From NCBI GenBank assembly GCA_002392625.1, contig DGHJ01000001.1, positions 1-46,452 on the forward strand: a DNA stretch of 46,452 nt, written 5' to 3'. The notes below the pieces were generated by a model. The model did not search any database, was not told the origin of the DNA, and saw only the letters and a list, made by a program, of their open reading frames with translations. Shown here piece after piece: positions 29,952-38,972 of this stretch. A program made the position numbers and the translations under genes. The stretch's first letter is position 1. Each line of letters opens with the position of its first letter. Source of the stretch: Oscillospiraceae bacterium UBA3851. Its GTDB lineage: Bacteria; Bacillota; Clostridia; Oscillospirales; Oscillospiraceae.

Positions 29952-32117
29952 ATGAAGCTGAAGCGAAGGATCCGCAAGGAGTGTACCGTTTTGCCCATGA
30001 TGCTGCGGGGTTACAGCCGCGCCATGTGCAACTCCTGGTATAAGGCCACGCGCAGCGATCTGCGCAAATACCGGGGCATGTACGATGAGGACACCATCAA
30101 GGCACTGCATAAGAAGGGCTATCTCTGCCGCAGCGTCAGCCGCTACGACCTGCTGAACCATCCGGACAGTGGGTATATCACCGATCTGGATTACATGAAC
30201 CTGTCGCCCTATAACAGCTCCATGTCCAAGTGGGTCAGCGACATCCTGACCACGGAGCGGGTACTGGCCCCCTACGGGCGCTTCTTCCGCCGAATCTATT
30301 TCAGCGTCATCCGGCGCGACGGCAAGCCCCTGTTCCTGCGGGTGGACCGGGAGAACCGGGAATACACCGTGGACGACGTGATCCAGCTGCTGCGGGAGAC
30401 GGGGCATCTGGAGGCCCGGCCCGCCTACTGGGAGAGCGAGAGCCCCCGGTATAACATGACGTGCATCGGCGGCCGGCTGTATATCAACGGCAAGTCCGCT
30501 ACCAGGAACGATTTCGTCCGGATATTCGGCCACATGACAGCCAACTACGTCATCGCCGACTACGTGAACCTCAGCTATCACTTTACCCCGGAGCTCAGCA
30601 CGGATCACTCCCTGGAGTTCTGGCTGGCCAACGACACCGAGCAGGGCAGCGCCATCCTCTCGGCCATGATGAACTTTTACTGGACAGACCCCGTGACCCG
30701 GAAGCGCATCCACGAGATCATGAGCGTGGATCTGGAGACGGGCAGCTTTGAAGCACGCCAGGGAACGCTGTCTGTGCCGGGCTGGCAGGGCGTCAAAAGG
30801 CAGATGCTGGAGATCTGCGGCCAGCTCAAGCAGCTGACGTATTTCTCCGCCTCCATCGCCCTGCAGGAGAACGGAGCCTTCTCTTTCCTGTACTTTTCCA
30901 CCAAGCCCTTGCTGCCCGGCATTGCCTTCCACGCCGAGCTGAACGACTACCTGAAGGCCAAGGCCGCCAGGCTCTCCAAGCGAACGCTGAGGCAGCACTG
31001 GGAGGGCATGAAGGAGCGGCTCTTCAACCGCTGGGTGAAGAAGCACGGCCGCAAGGGCATCCGCCCGTATATGCAGAAGCTGTGGAACGACTCCGTCAAG
31101 AGCGACCTGTGGCACACCAAGGGCGTCTCCCTGGGTAAGAAGCTCTGGTGCTGGAAGCGGGGCTTCCTGTCCTACCGCAGCTACCAGTACGGCCTCACCG
31201 AGGAGAACTACAAAAACTTCCTCTCCGACTACGACTACCACTGGCTCAACCGCATCAACAACGACTATCAGAAGTGGGTCAACGACAAGACCACCTTCCG
31301 CTATATCCTCGAGCCCTTCAAGGCGTACATCCCCAAATACTACCTGTCCGTCTTCAAGCGGGACGGCAAGGTGGCGTTCAGCCGCATGTGGGACTGCCCC
31401 GAGGGCATCAGCGAGGACTTTGATGGTCTCTTCGCCCTGCTGCGCCGGGAGAAGATGCTGGCCTTCAAGCCCTCCGCCGGTACCCACGGCGACGGCTTCT
31501 ACTGCCTGGCCTATGAGACCGACGAAAACGGCAACGGCACCTACCTCATGAACGGCAAGGCCGTTACCGAGCAGGAGATGATGGACACCATCATCCAGCG
31601 CAAGTCCTTCTACGTGGTCACCGAGTATCTGGAGATGCACCACCAGCTCAAGGAGATCTACGCCAAGAGCGTCAACACCATCCGCATCATGGTGGTCAAC
31701 GCCCACGGCTACGACCCCAGGATCATGCAGACCTACATGCGCATCGGCTCCTCCCGCACCGGCTTTACCGACAACGTGGGCTACGGCGGCATCTGCGTCA
31801 TGGTGGACAAGGAGACCGGCGAGCTCTATCAGCCCGAGACCATCAAGGATCACGTCTTCTACCCCTGTCCCAACCACCCCGACACCGGCACCCCCATCGC
31901 CGGCTTCCTGCCCCACTGGGATATGGTGCGCCAGGGCGTGCTGGACATCTGCCGCTACCTCTGCGAGCTGGAGTATCTGGGCTTTGACGTGGCCATCACC
32001 GAGGAGGGCTTTACCATTCTCGAAATCAACATCCATCAGGATCTGCACAAGGTGGCCACCTTTACCGACGAAATGAACGAGTTTTTCCGCCACGTCATCG
32101 AGCGGAAAAAGAGCTGA
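29952..32117 (+). CDS. double-domain ATP-grasp protein (ATPgrasp_ST family)
   Basis: A 721-residue protein built of two related halves. The C-terminal half (about 400-715) carries intact ATPgrasp_ST marks: LAFKPSAGTHGDGFYCLAYE, AKSVNTIRIMVVNAHGYDPR, VGYGGICVMVDKETGELYQP and EYLGFDVAITEEGFTILEIN. The N-terminal half (about 40-340) keeps the general layout (LREGTGHLEARP-like opening, FGHMTANYVIADYV) but lacks the Gly-rich ATP loop, so it looks inactive and may bind the substrate. The linker GFLSYRSYQYGLTEENYKNF and the following DYDYHWLNRIN recur in the 35306 gene. It lies 55 bases after the single-domain protein; the gap is AT-rich without a clear promoter. Confidence 0.8.
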   Translation: MKLKRRIRKECTVLPMMLRGYSRAMCNSWYKATRSDLRKYRGMYDEDTIKALHKKGYLCRSVSRYDLLNHPDSGYITDLDYMNLSPYNSSMSKWVSDILTTERVLAPYGRFFRRIYFSVIRRDGKPLFLRVDRENREYTVDDVIQLLRETGHLEARPAYWESESPRYNMTCIGGRLYINGKSATRNDFVRIFGHMTANYVIADYVNLSYHFTPELSTDHSLEFWLANDTEQGSAILSAMMNFYWTDPVTRKRIHEIMSVDLETGSFEARQGTLSVPGWQGVKRQMLEICGQLKQLTYFSASIALQENGAFSFLYFSTKPLLPGIAFHAELNDYLKAKAARLSKRTLRQHWEGMKERLFNRWVKKHGRKGIRPYMQKLWNDSVKSDLWHTKGVSLGKKLWCWKRGFLSYRSYQYGLTEENYKNFLSDYDYHWLNRINNDYQKWVNDKTTFRYILEPFKAYIPKYYLSVFKRDGKVAFSRMWDCPEGISEDFDGLFALLRREKMLAFKPSAGTHGDGFYCLAYETDENGNGTYLMNGKAVTEQEMMDTIIQRKSFYVVTEYLEMHHQLKEIYAKSVNTIRIMVVNAHGYDPRIMQTYMRIGSSRTGFTDNVGYGGICVMVDKETGELYQPETIKDHVFYPCPNHPDTGTPIAGFLPHWDMVRQGVLDICRYLCELEYLGFDVAITEEGFTILEINIHQDLHKVATFTDEMNEFFRHVIERKKS

Positions 32118-32137
32118 AAAAAACAGGAGGTTTTACC

Positions 32138-33304
32138 ATGAAGTTAGGTGTACTGAAAGACATCAAGAAGGGCGAATACCGCGTGATCCTCACCCCGGGC
32201 GAGGTGTCCGGCATCGTGGAGGACGGCCATGAGGTGCTGGTGGAGCATGACGCCGGCAAGTCCGCCGGCTTCCCGGACGAGGCCTATGTGGAGGTAGGCG
32301 CAGCCATCTCCACCCAGGACGAGATCTACAACACCTGCGACATGGTGGTGAAGGTCAAGGAGATCGAGCCCTCCGAGTACGACAAGCTCCGCCCGGGCCA
32401 GATCGTCTATACCTGCATCCATCCCGCCGCCCACCGGCAGGAGGTGGACGCCCTGCTGGCCAAGAAGGTCACCTCCTTCGCCGCCGAGGATACCCACCGC
32501 CACGGCTCCCCCAACTGCGAGGCAGCCGGCAAGGCCGGCGTGCTGCTGGGACTCCACGCCATGATGACCTTCAACGGCGGCTGCGGCAAGTTCGTCAGCG
32601 GCCTGGGCACCGCCCCCGGCATCAAGGTGTTGATCCTGGGCTGCGGCATCGTGGGTAAGGCCGCCATCGAGGTATTGCAGTCCATGGGCGCATGGGTCAC
32701 CGTGGCAGCCACCAACATCGGACATCTCCGGGCCATTAGCTCCAAGTATGACGGCAAGGTCAACACCATCATTTCCAACACCTACAACATCAAGAACATC
32801 CTGCCCAAGGTGGACATGGTGGTCAACTGCGTCCGCTGGGACAAGAGCAACACCAAGTTCCTCATCACCCGGGATATGGTCAAGACCATGCACCCCGGCT
32901 CCGTCATCGTGGACATCAGCAACGACTACGGCGTCATCGAGACCTTCCACGAGACCACCCTGGACGATCCCATCTATATCGAGGAGGGCGTGGTCCACTA
33001 CTGCGTCAGCAATATCCCCAGCGCCATTGCCCGCACCACCTCCATCGCCTACGCCGCCTCTGTGGAAAAGCACATCCGCAGCATCCTCAACAACGGCGTG
33101 GCCGAGGCCTGCGCCCGTGACGGCTTCCTGCGCCGCGGTCTGGTCACCTATGACGGCTACCTCACCCACGAGGAGACCAGCCAGATCCAGAACCGCCCCT
33201 GGGTCCAGCCGGAGAAGATCCTCCATCTGGAGGGCAGAAAGCTGGATCCGGCACCCAAGAACACCGTGGCCGAGTCCAACAACTTCTATCCGGAGTTCTG
33301 CTGA
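32138..33304 (+). CDS. alanine dehydrogenase / PNT family oxidoreductase
   Basis: A 388-residue enzyme of the alanine dehydrogenase/transhydrogenase-alpha family, which also includes N5-(carboxyethyl)ornithine synthase; they reductively aminate 2-oxo acids. Active-site residues in alanine dehydrogenase have counterparts: R15 (EYRVILTP), K72/K74 (VVKVKEIEP), H95 (CIHPAAHR) and D263 (VDISNDYGVIET). The Rossmann loop is ILGCGIVG (about 166-173). The second strand reads VTVAATN, without the acidic residue that usually selects NAD, hinting at NADP use. The segment HGSPNCEAAGKAG differs from ordinary alanine dehydrogenases, so it may make an opine-like or other imino-derived amino acid. It is embedded in the polymer operon among amide ligases, which suggests it supplies the decoration. 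Confidence 0.8.
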   Translation: MKLGVLKDIKKGEYRVILTPGEVSGIVEDGHEVLVEHDAGKSAGFPDEAYVEVGAAISTQDEIYNTCDMVVKVKEIEPSEYDKLRPGQIVYTCIHPAAHRQEVDALLAKKVTSFAAEDTHRHGSPNCEAAGKAGVLLGLHAMMTFNGGCGKFVSGLGTAPGIKVLILGCGIVGKAAIEVLQSMGAWVTVAATNIGHLRAISSKYDGKVNTIISNTYNIKNILPKVDMVVNCVRWDKSNTKFLITRDMVKTMHPGSVIVDISNDYGVIETFHETTLDDPIYIEEGVVHYCVSNIPSAIARTTSIAYAASVEKHIRSILNNGVAEACARDGFLRRGLVTYDGYLTHEETSQIQNRPWVQPEKILHLEGRKLDPAPKNTVAESNNFYPEFC

Positions 33305-33324
33305 CATAGGACGGAGGAGAACAC

Positions 33325-35280
33325 ATGATGCGAATCAGCGGTGAAGATTATATCAGAAACCTGACCCTGGGCGAGCTGTGCAGCGTGGTGGGGATCCCCC
33401 TGCCCGAGGGACTGGACGCCAAGACGCCCATCAACAAGGTCTACGCCCACCCGGAGCACAGCGAAAAGGGCTCCGCCGTGTTCGTGACCTACTATGAGGC
33501 CGAGCAGTTTCACTGCCGCGACGCCCTGAAGAAGGGCGCCGCCGTTGTGTTCGTGCACGAGGCGTGCAAGGCCGTCTGGCCCAATGACAAGCGCGTCGTG
33601 GCCGTGGATGACCCCATCGAGCGCTGCAGCAAGTATCTGGCCAAGCTGCGTTCCCTGTTCCCTGCCAAGGTAGTGACCGTCACCGGCAGCATCGGCAAGA
33701 CCACCACTGTGGACATGCTCAAGTGCGTGCTGGGCGACGCCTTCAAGCTCCACAGCCATCACAGTATGACCAACAGCCGCGACGGCGTGCTGCGCACCAT
33801 CCAGCGTCTCCATGATGACGATGAGGTCTATCTGCAGGAGGTGGGTGCGGCCCAGCCCGGCTACGTGGAGAGCAGCGCCCTTGGCCTGAAGCCCGACGTG
33901 GTGGTCATCACCAACATCTCCGAGCCGCATATCGACCTGTATGGCTCCATTGAGAATATCCTGAAGGACAAGGCGTCCCTGGTGGAGCACATGGCCCCCG
34001 GCGGCGTGGCCTTTGTGGACAGCGACAACCGCTACCTGCACGACTACGTGACGGACCGCACCGTAAAGCACTATGCCATGGACGACGCCGAGGCCGATTA
34101 CCGCGCCGAGAACGTGGAGAGCCGGGACGGCTGGATCCACTTTGACATCTGCCGCAGAAATTCCGCCCAGCGCCAAAGCGCCGCCATCCAGATCTTCGGC
34201 GAGTACAACGTGCGCAACGCCCTGGCCGCCTTTGCCGTGGGCCGCCACCTGGGCATCGACGCTGAGCAGATCGTCCAATCTTTGGAGAAGTTCCGCGCCA
34301 CCGGCATGCGCCAGAATTACGTGACGATCGGCGGCTATCACATGCTGGTGGACTGCTTCAATTCTTCGCCGGACTCCGTCATCGGCTCCCTGCAGGCACT
34401 GGAGACCATCTCCGTGCCGGAGGGCGGACGGCGCATCGCCATATTGGGTGACATCGCCCACATGGAGGGCATCGAGGAGGAGGCCTACACCCGTGTAGGC
34501 GCCAACGTGGCCGATTGCCGCTTCGACCTCCTCTACTGCTTCGGCGACGGCATGCGCTATACCTACGAGGAGCTGGTGCGCCGGGGCTTTACCAACGTGC
34601 TCCACACCAGCGACCGGGAGGAGCTGAACCAGTGGATCCGCGACAACGTGACCACCAGAGACGTGACGCTCTACAAGAGCAGCCAGCTGGTGGGCGCCCT
34701 GGCCAAGACCATTGACGCTGTGTACGGCACCACCTTCTATCTCAACAGCCAGCGTGTCCCCACGGCCACCCAGGAGATCGTCAACCGCTATAAGCGGGTG
34801 GGGGATCAGGTGGAGTATAACCGCCTGGTCACCGACAAGGCCTGCGACGTCACCGTGCCCGCCAGCGTATACGGCCGGCCGGTGTACCGTATCTCGCCCA
34901 GCGCCTTCTCCAAGTGCCGCGATCTGCGCCGGGTGGTGCTGCCCGACACCGTGCTGAATATCGGCGCCGCCGCGTTTTACGTGTGCCCCAAGCTCACGGA
35001 GCTGACGCTGTCCAAGAGACTGCGCATGATCGAGGACAGCGCCTTCAACTATTGCACCAGCCTGGAGCGCGTGGAGCTGCCGGACGGCGTCGTCCATGTG
35101 GGCCGCCGCGCCTTTTACGACTGCCAGGCTCTGCGGGAGGTCGTGATCCCCGCGTCTGTGGGCTTCATCGGCGAGGAGGCCTTTGCCAAATGCAGCCCCG
35201 ACCTGGTGATCCGCGTCCAGCCCGGCTCCTATGCCGAGGATTTTTGCAAGGAGAATTCCCTGTCCTATACCGCCCTGTAA
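33325..35280 (+). CDS. Mur ligase-family protein fused to C-terminal BspA-type leucine-rich repeats
   Basis: A 651-residue fusion. Residues about 15-480 are a MurF-like ligase: VYAHPEHSEKGSAVFVTYYE (MurF-type N domain), P-loop VTVTGSIGKTTTVDML, EVGAAQPGYVESSALGLKPD, VVITNISEPHIDLYGSIENI, FGEYNVRNALAAFAVG and ILGDIAHMEGIEEEAY. From about 505 it changes to BspA-type LRR (VPASVYGRPVYRISPSAFSK, VLPDTVLNIGAAAFYVCPKL, VELPDGVVHVGRRAFYDCQA), normally found in surface proteins. Mur ligases join an amino acid or peptide to a carboxylate with ATP. A cytoplasmic ligase carrying LRRs is unusual; there is no signal peptide. Not the housekeeping MurF by context. It probably ligates the amino acid made by the preceding enzyme. 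Confidence 0.82.
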   Translation: MMRISGEDYIRNLTLGELCSVVGIPLPEGLDAKTPINKVYAHPEHSEKGSAVFVTYYEAEQFHCRDALKKGAAVVFVHEACKAVWPNDKRVVAVDDPIERCSKYLAKLRSLFPAKVVTVTGSIGKTTTVDMLKCVLGDAFKLHSHHSMTNSRDGVLRTIQRLHDDDEVYLQEVGAAQPGYVESSALGLKPDVVVITNISEPHIDLYGSIENILKDKASLVEHMAPGGVAFVDSDNRYLHDYVTDRTVKHYAMDDAEADYRAENVESRDGWIHFDICRRNSAQRQSAAIQIFGEYNVRNALAAFAVGRHLGIDAEQIVQSLEKFRATGMRQNYVTIGGYHMLVDCFNSSPDSVIGSLQALETISVPEGGRRIAILGDIAHMEGIEEEAYTRVGANVADCRFDLLYCFGDGMRYTYEELVRRGFTNVLHTSDREELNQWIRDNVTTRDVTLYKSSQLVGALAKTIDAVYGTTFYLNSQRVPTATQEIVNRYKRVGDQVEYNRLVTDKACDVTVPASVYGRPVYRISPSAFSKCRDLRRVVLPDTVLNIGAAAFYVCPKLTELTLSKRLRMIEDSAFNYCTSLERVELPDGVVHVGRRAFYDCQALREVVIPASVGFIGEEAFAKCSPDLVIRVQPGSYAEDFCKENSLSYTAL

Positions 35281-35305
35281 CGGGGGACAGCCGAAAGACA
35301 TTTCC

Positions 35306-37264
35306 ATGAACGGACTATTGAGAACCGCCGCCACCGCATGGCTGGTGCTGCGAGGCTTCTCCTACCGCACGGCAGGGGAGTATCTGCGCGCCCGGCGCGT
35401 CGTCAACAATCCCGACGCGGGGCGGATCATGGGGCTGCTGCCCCTGCACAAGGAACTGGATAAGCTCTTTGAGGATCTGCTGACCACCCACCACGTGCTG
35501 TGGGAGCTGCGGGAGAGTCTGCCCCGGATCTACGGCGTGGCGGCAAAGCAGGATGGAAAAACCGTTATTCGCGCCCTGTTTGACCCGGAGCAGCGCACCC
35601 TCGATCCGGAGGACGTGCTGGCCTTGGCCAGCCGGCACGGCGCCGTGGCCATTCGGCCCGGCAAGCACGAGCTGGATGGCCGGGAGCGGGTGCTCCGCGC
35701 CAACGGCGACGGTTTCCGCCTGGATGGGGAGAGACTGGACGCCGATACCGTGGCTGAGAAGCTGGCCGGGCTGCCGGTGGACACGCTGATCACCGAGTAC
35801 ATCCCCGCAGCCGGAGAGAACGGCAACGCCGTCTTCCACGTGGGGCTGGTGCGCGGCGACGGGGATTCACACCATGTGGCCCACGTCTATCTGGCCGATC
35901 ACAGCGCCAGGAAGGACAGCCGCGCCCTGTTCAGCGGCCGCATATCGTCCATGACGGCCAAGGAGCCCCGTGACGTCGTGGAACTGGCAGAGAAGATAGG
36001 CCGGCGTTTCGCCGAGGCGCCCTATCTGGGCGTGGCGGTGATCCGGACGGCAAACGGTCTGCGCCTGTGGCAGGTGGACATGGGCCGCGACCTGGTGTGG
36101 CTGCATGACCGCTGCCCCGCTGTGGAGGAAATGCTCCGGCGGCGCAGACGGGAAAGACGCGCCGAGGGCGGCGCCCTTCGCCGGATCGGCAAGTACGTCT
36201 TTGCCCTGCGGGCAAGACGCCGCGGCTTTCTGGACTACATGTACCGCAACTGGCTCCGTGGCCTGAAGGAGGACAACAAACTCACCTACACCACCGCCGC
36301 GGAGAAGAAGTGGGCACACGAAAAGGGCTTCTACTCCTACCGTGTAAAGCAATATGGCTTGACAGAGCAGAACTGGCGGCAGTTGCTGTCGGATTACGAC
36401 TACAAGCGCCTGCGGCCCATCAACGGCAAGTACCAGAAGTGGCTGTGGGACAAGGTGTCCACCTACTACGTCATGGCGCCCTTCCGGGATTGCTTCCCGG
36501 CCTATTATTTCCGCACGGAGGGCGGCGCCATCTATCCCTTCGGCGAGAAAGGCGGCGTCGCCGCGGCTGACGATGTGCTCGCCTGCCTGCGCCAAAGGAA
36601 GAAGCTTGTGGCCAAGCCTGCCATTGGCTCTCACGGCGACGGCTTCTACGCCCTATCCTGGGACGATGCGGCGGACAGCCCCTGCGTCAACGGCGAAGCC
36701 GTTTCGCCGGAAGCCTTCCGGGAGCTTCTGCTGGGGCTGGAGAAGCCCTACCTCATCTCGGAATTCGTGGAGATGCACGAGGACCTCAAGCGCATCTACG
36801 ATAAGGTGGCCTGCAGTGTTCGGGTCATGGTCATCGACCGGGGCCAGGGGCCCAAGGTGATGCACGCCTATTTCCGCATTGCCTCCGGCGGCACCGGCAA
36901 CACCGACAACCTGGCCACCGGCGGCATCGTAGCCCGTGTGGACGCTGAGACAGGCGCATTCTACGGCGCGGAGATGCTGGTGGGCCACGAGTTCAAGCCC
37001 TGCAGCGTCCACCCTGATACCGGCGCGCCTCTCCACGGCGTGCTGCCCAACTGGGAGCTGGTGCGCCGTCGGGTCTGTGAGGTCACCGCGTATCTTGCGC
37101 CCATGGAGTATCTGGGCTTTGATATCGTCATCACCCAGGATGGCTTCCGCATCCTGGAGATCAATACCCATCAGGATCTGCACCGCTATCCGGAGTACCC
37201 GCAAGAGGTCAAGGACTACCTGCTGGGCAAACGCGACATAAAAGGGAGAACTGACCATGTTTAA
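35306..37264 (+). CDS. double-domain ATP-grasp protein, second copy
   Basis: A 652-residue relative of the 29952 gene with the same two-half plan. The C-half has LVAKPAIGSHGDGFYALSWD, YDKVACSVRVMVIDRGQGPK, TGNTDNLATGGIVARVDAET and EYLGFDIVITQDGFRILEIN, then THQDLHRYPEYP. The N-half (about 80-270) is more divergent; DVLALASRHGAVAIRPGKHE resembles an ATP-grasp start without the Gly-rich loop. The linker GFYSYRVKQYGLTEQNWRQL and the following SDYDYKRLRPIN match the other copy. ATG 35306 is chosen as the first in-frame ATG after the Mur gene's stop; its ribosome site is poor, suggesting translation coupled to the upstream gene. It overlaps the next gene by 8 bases. Confidence 0.8.
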   Translation: MNGLLRTAATAWLVLRGFSYRTAGEYLRARRVVNNPDAGRIMGLLPLHKELDKLFEDLLTTHHVLWELRESLPRIYGVAAKQDGKTVIRALFDPEQRTLDPEDVLALASRHGAVAIRPGKHELDGRERVLRANGDGFRLDGERLDADTVAEKLAGLPVDTLITEYIPAAGENGNAVFHVGLVRGDGDSHHVAHVYLADHSARKDSRALFSGRISSMTAKEPRDVVELAEKIGRRFAEAPYLGVAVIRTANGLRLWQVDMGRDLVWLHDRCPAVEEMLRRRRRERRAEGGALRRIGKYVFALRARRRGFLDYMYRNWLRGLKEDNKLTYTTAAEKKWAHEKGFYSYRVKQYGLTEQNWRQLLSDYDYKRLRPINGKYQKWLWDKVSTYYVMAPFRDCFPAYYFRTEGGAIYPFGEKGGVAAADDVLACLRQRKKLVAKPAIGSHGDGFYALSWDDAADSPCVNGEAVSPEAFRELLLGLEKPYLISEFVEMHEDLKRIYDKVACSVRVMVIDRGQGPKVMHAYFRIASGGTGNTDNLATGGIVARVDAETGAFYGAEMLVGHEFKPCSVHPDTGAPLHGVLPNWELVRRRVCEVTAYLAPMEYLGFDIVITQDGFRILEINTHQDLHRYPEYPQEVKDYLLGKRDIKGRTDHV

Positions 37265-38972
37265 GAAGATTTTGGGCCTGCTGCTGGCGTGTATGCTGGT
37301 GATCGGCGCCATGGGCGAGGCATGCACGGCCTACGCCACCGGCACCGAGACGGATCCACCCGGCGAGGAGACCACCCAGCCGGGCGAGGGGACGGAGGAG
37401 CCGGATCCTGACCCTGAGCCGGACCCGGATCCCGCCACCTATACGGTGACCTTTGAGACCAACGGCGGCTCCGCCGTGGCCACCCAGACCGTGACGGAGA
37501 ACGAAACGGCCGAGAGACCGGCCGACCCGGAGCGGGAGGGCTTCACCTTTGACGGCTGGTTTGCCGACGGTGCCCTTACCGTGGCCTTCGACTTCTCCGC
37601 CCCCATCACGGCGGACGTCACCGTCTATGCCGGCTGGACGGAGATCTCCCAGCCGGTGCCGGAAACCGTCACGGTGATCTTCGATTCCGACGGCGGCAGC
37701 GACGTGCCCGTGCAAACGGTGGCCAGCGGCGAAACCATCGTCCGGCCGGACGACCCCACCAGGGAGGGGCATCGCTTCCTGGGCTGGGCGCTGGACGGCG
37801 AGATGTTTGATTTTGACACGCCCGTTACGACGAGTCTGATCCTCACCGCGCTTTGGGAGGAGGAGACGATCTCTGTCGATCCCCAGACGTACACCGTGAC
37901 CTTTGAGACCAACGGCGGCTCCGCCGTCGATCCCCAAACCGTGGAGGAGAACGGGACGGCCTCCCGGCCCGCCGACCCGGCCAGACAGGGCTACACCTTC
38001 GGCGGGTGGTACAGCGACGCGTCGCTGACCAGCGCCTTCGACTTCTTTGCCCCCATCACGGCGGACATCACCGCCTATGCCAAGTGGACGCAAAACAGCC
38101 CCCCGCCGGCGACCAACGTGGACACGCGGCTGAGATGGCTGGAGATCGAGTGCGGCGAGCTTTCCCCCGTGTTTTCGCCCGACGTGTATTCCTATACCGT
38201 GTACGTGACGCCGGAGCAGGAGAACCGCTCCTGCATCCTCCACTGCGACACCCTGAGCAGTGAAGCACGGGTGGAGACCGAAGGCCCACAGACGGTGGGC
38301 AAGACCGACGTGGTGCGCAAGCTGACGGTTTCCGGCGGCGGCAAACGCGCCGAATACACCATCATCGTCCACGTCATTACTCCCCAGGAGATGCTGCTGG
38401 ACGGGGTATTCTACTCCATCACCGACCGGCCTAACACCTCCGGCCTGCCCGGCACCTTTACCGTGGGACAGATCACCATGCTCGGCGAGAAGGTCTCCGC
38501 CGCCCAGAGCACCGACGGGCAGATGCTGCTGGTGCAGTTCACCAGCCAGACGGAGGGCGCCCAGCCCCTGTGGTATCGGTATGAGGAGTCCACCAAGAGA
38601 CTTTATCCTGCCTCCGTGGTGGAGATCAACCGGGAGAAGTACATCCTGGTGGACCAGGGCAACAGCCTGCTCTACGGCAGCGAAGCCGGCAGAGGCACCT
38701 TCTTCGTCTACGATCAGGAGGCGGGGGAGTGGGTGTATCAGACAAAGGATTTTGAGGAGCTGCCCGTGCAGCCTGCCCCCATCGTGATCCAGAAATCCTT
38801 CGCCGGCTGGCCGCTGACCATAGCACTGGGCGTCTGGGCCATCGCCGCCAGCGCGGCCGTGTTTCTGCTGTACCGCCGCAGCAAGCGGGAGAAGAAAAAG
38901 AGTGTCTACTTCCGGCCCTACTTCAGCGCGGAGGACCAGGCGGACGACTCGGCGGAGGACCATCGCTCATGA
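37257..38972 (+). CDS. membrane-anchored surface protein with InlB-type B-repeats
   Basis: A 571-residue exported protein. Signal peptide: FKKILGLLLACMLVIGAMGE, cleavage likely after AYA. An acidic Pro/Asp linker (about 28-60) follows, then three Listeria-Bacteroides (InlB B / Flg_new) repeats at about 61-127, 137-200 and 209-277, each of the form YTVTFETNGGSAV...GF.F.GW..D....FDF..PIT...YA.W. A cadherin-like beta domain (about 285-380), an uncharacterised domain to about 515, a TM helix at 518-539 and a basic tail (YRRSKREKKK) follow. There is no LPXTG. It would sit outside the cell held by the C-terminal helix, and may be an adhesin or a receptor for the polymer made by this operon. It overlaps the ATP-grasp gene by 8 bases and the next gene by ATGA. 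Confidence 0.82.
   Translation: MFKKILGLLLACMLVIGAMGEACTAYATGTETDPPGEETTQPGEGTEEPDPDPEPDPDPATYTVTFETNGGSAVATQTVTENETAERPADPEREGFTFDGWFADGALTVAFDFSAPITADVTVYAGWTEISQPVPETVTVIFDSDGGSDVPVQTVASGETIVRPDDPTREGHRFLGWALDGEMFDFDTPVTTSLILTALWEEETISVDPQTYTVTFETNGGSAVDPQTVEENGTASRPADPARQGYTFGGWYSDASLTSAFDFFAPITADITAYAKWTQNSPPPATNVDTRLRWLEIECGELSPVFSPDVYSYTVYVTPEQENRSCILHCDTLSSEARVETEGPQTVGKTDVVRKLTVSGGGKRAEYTIIVHVITPQEMLLDGVFYSITDRPNTSGLPGTFTVGQITMLGEKVSAAQSTDGQMLLVQFTSQTEGAQPLWYRYEESTKRLYPASVVEINREKYILVDQGNSLLYGSEAGRGTFFVYDQEAGEWVYQTKDFEELPVQPAPIVIQKSFAGWPLTIALGVWAIAASAAVFLLYRRSKREKKKSVYFRPYFSAEDQADDSAEDHRS

Noticed and set aside
29889..32093. Minus-strand open frame of over 700 codons opposite the double ATP-grasp gene
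   Set aside because: Shadow of a high-GC gene; the + strand has complete ATP-grasp motifs.
33286..35334. Long minus-strand open frame opposite the Mur ligase-LRR gene
   Set aside because: Shadow; covers the whole + gene with no recognisable protein signature.
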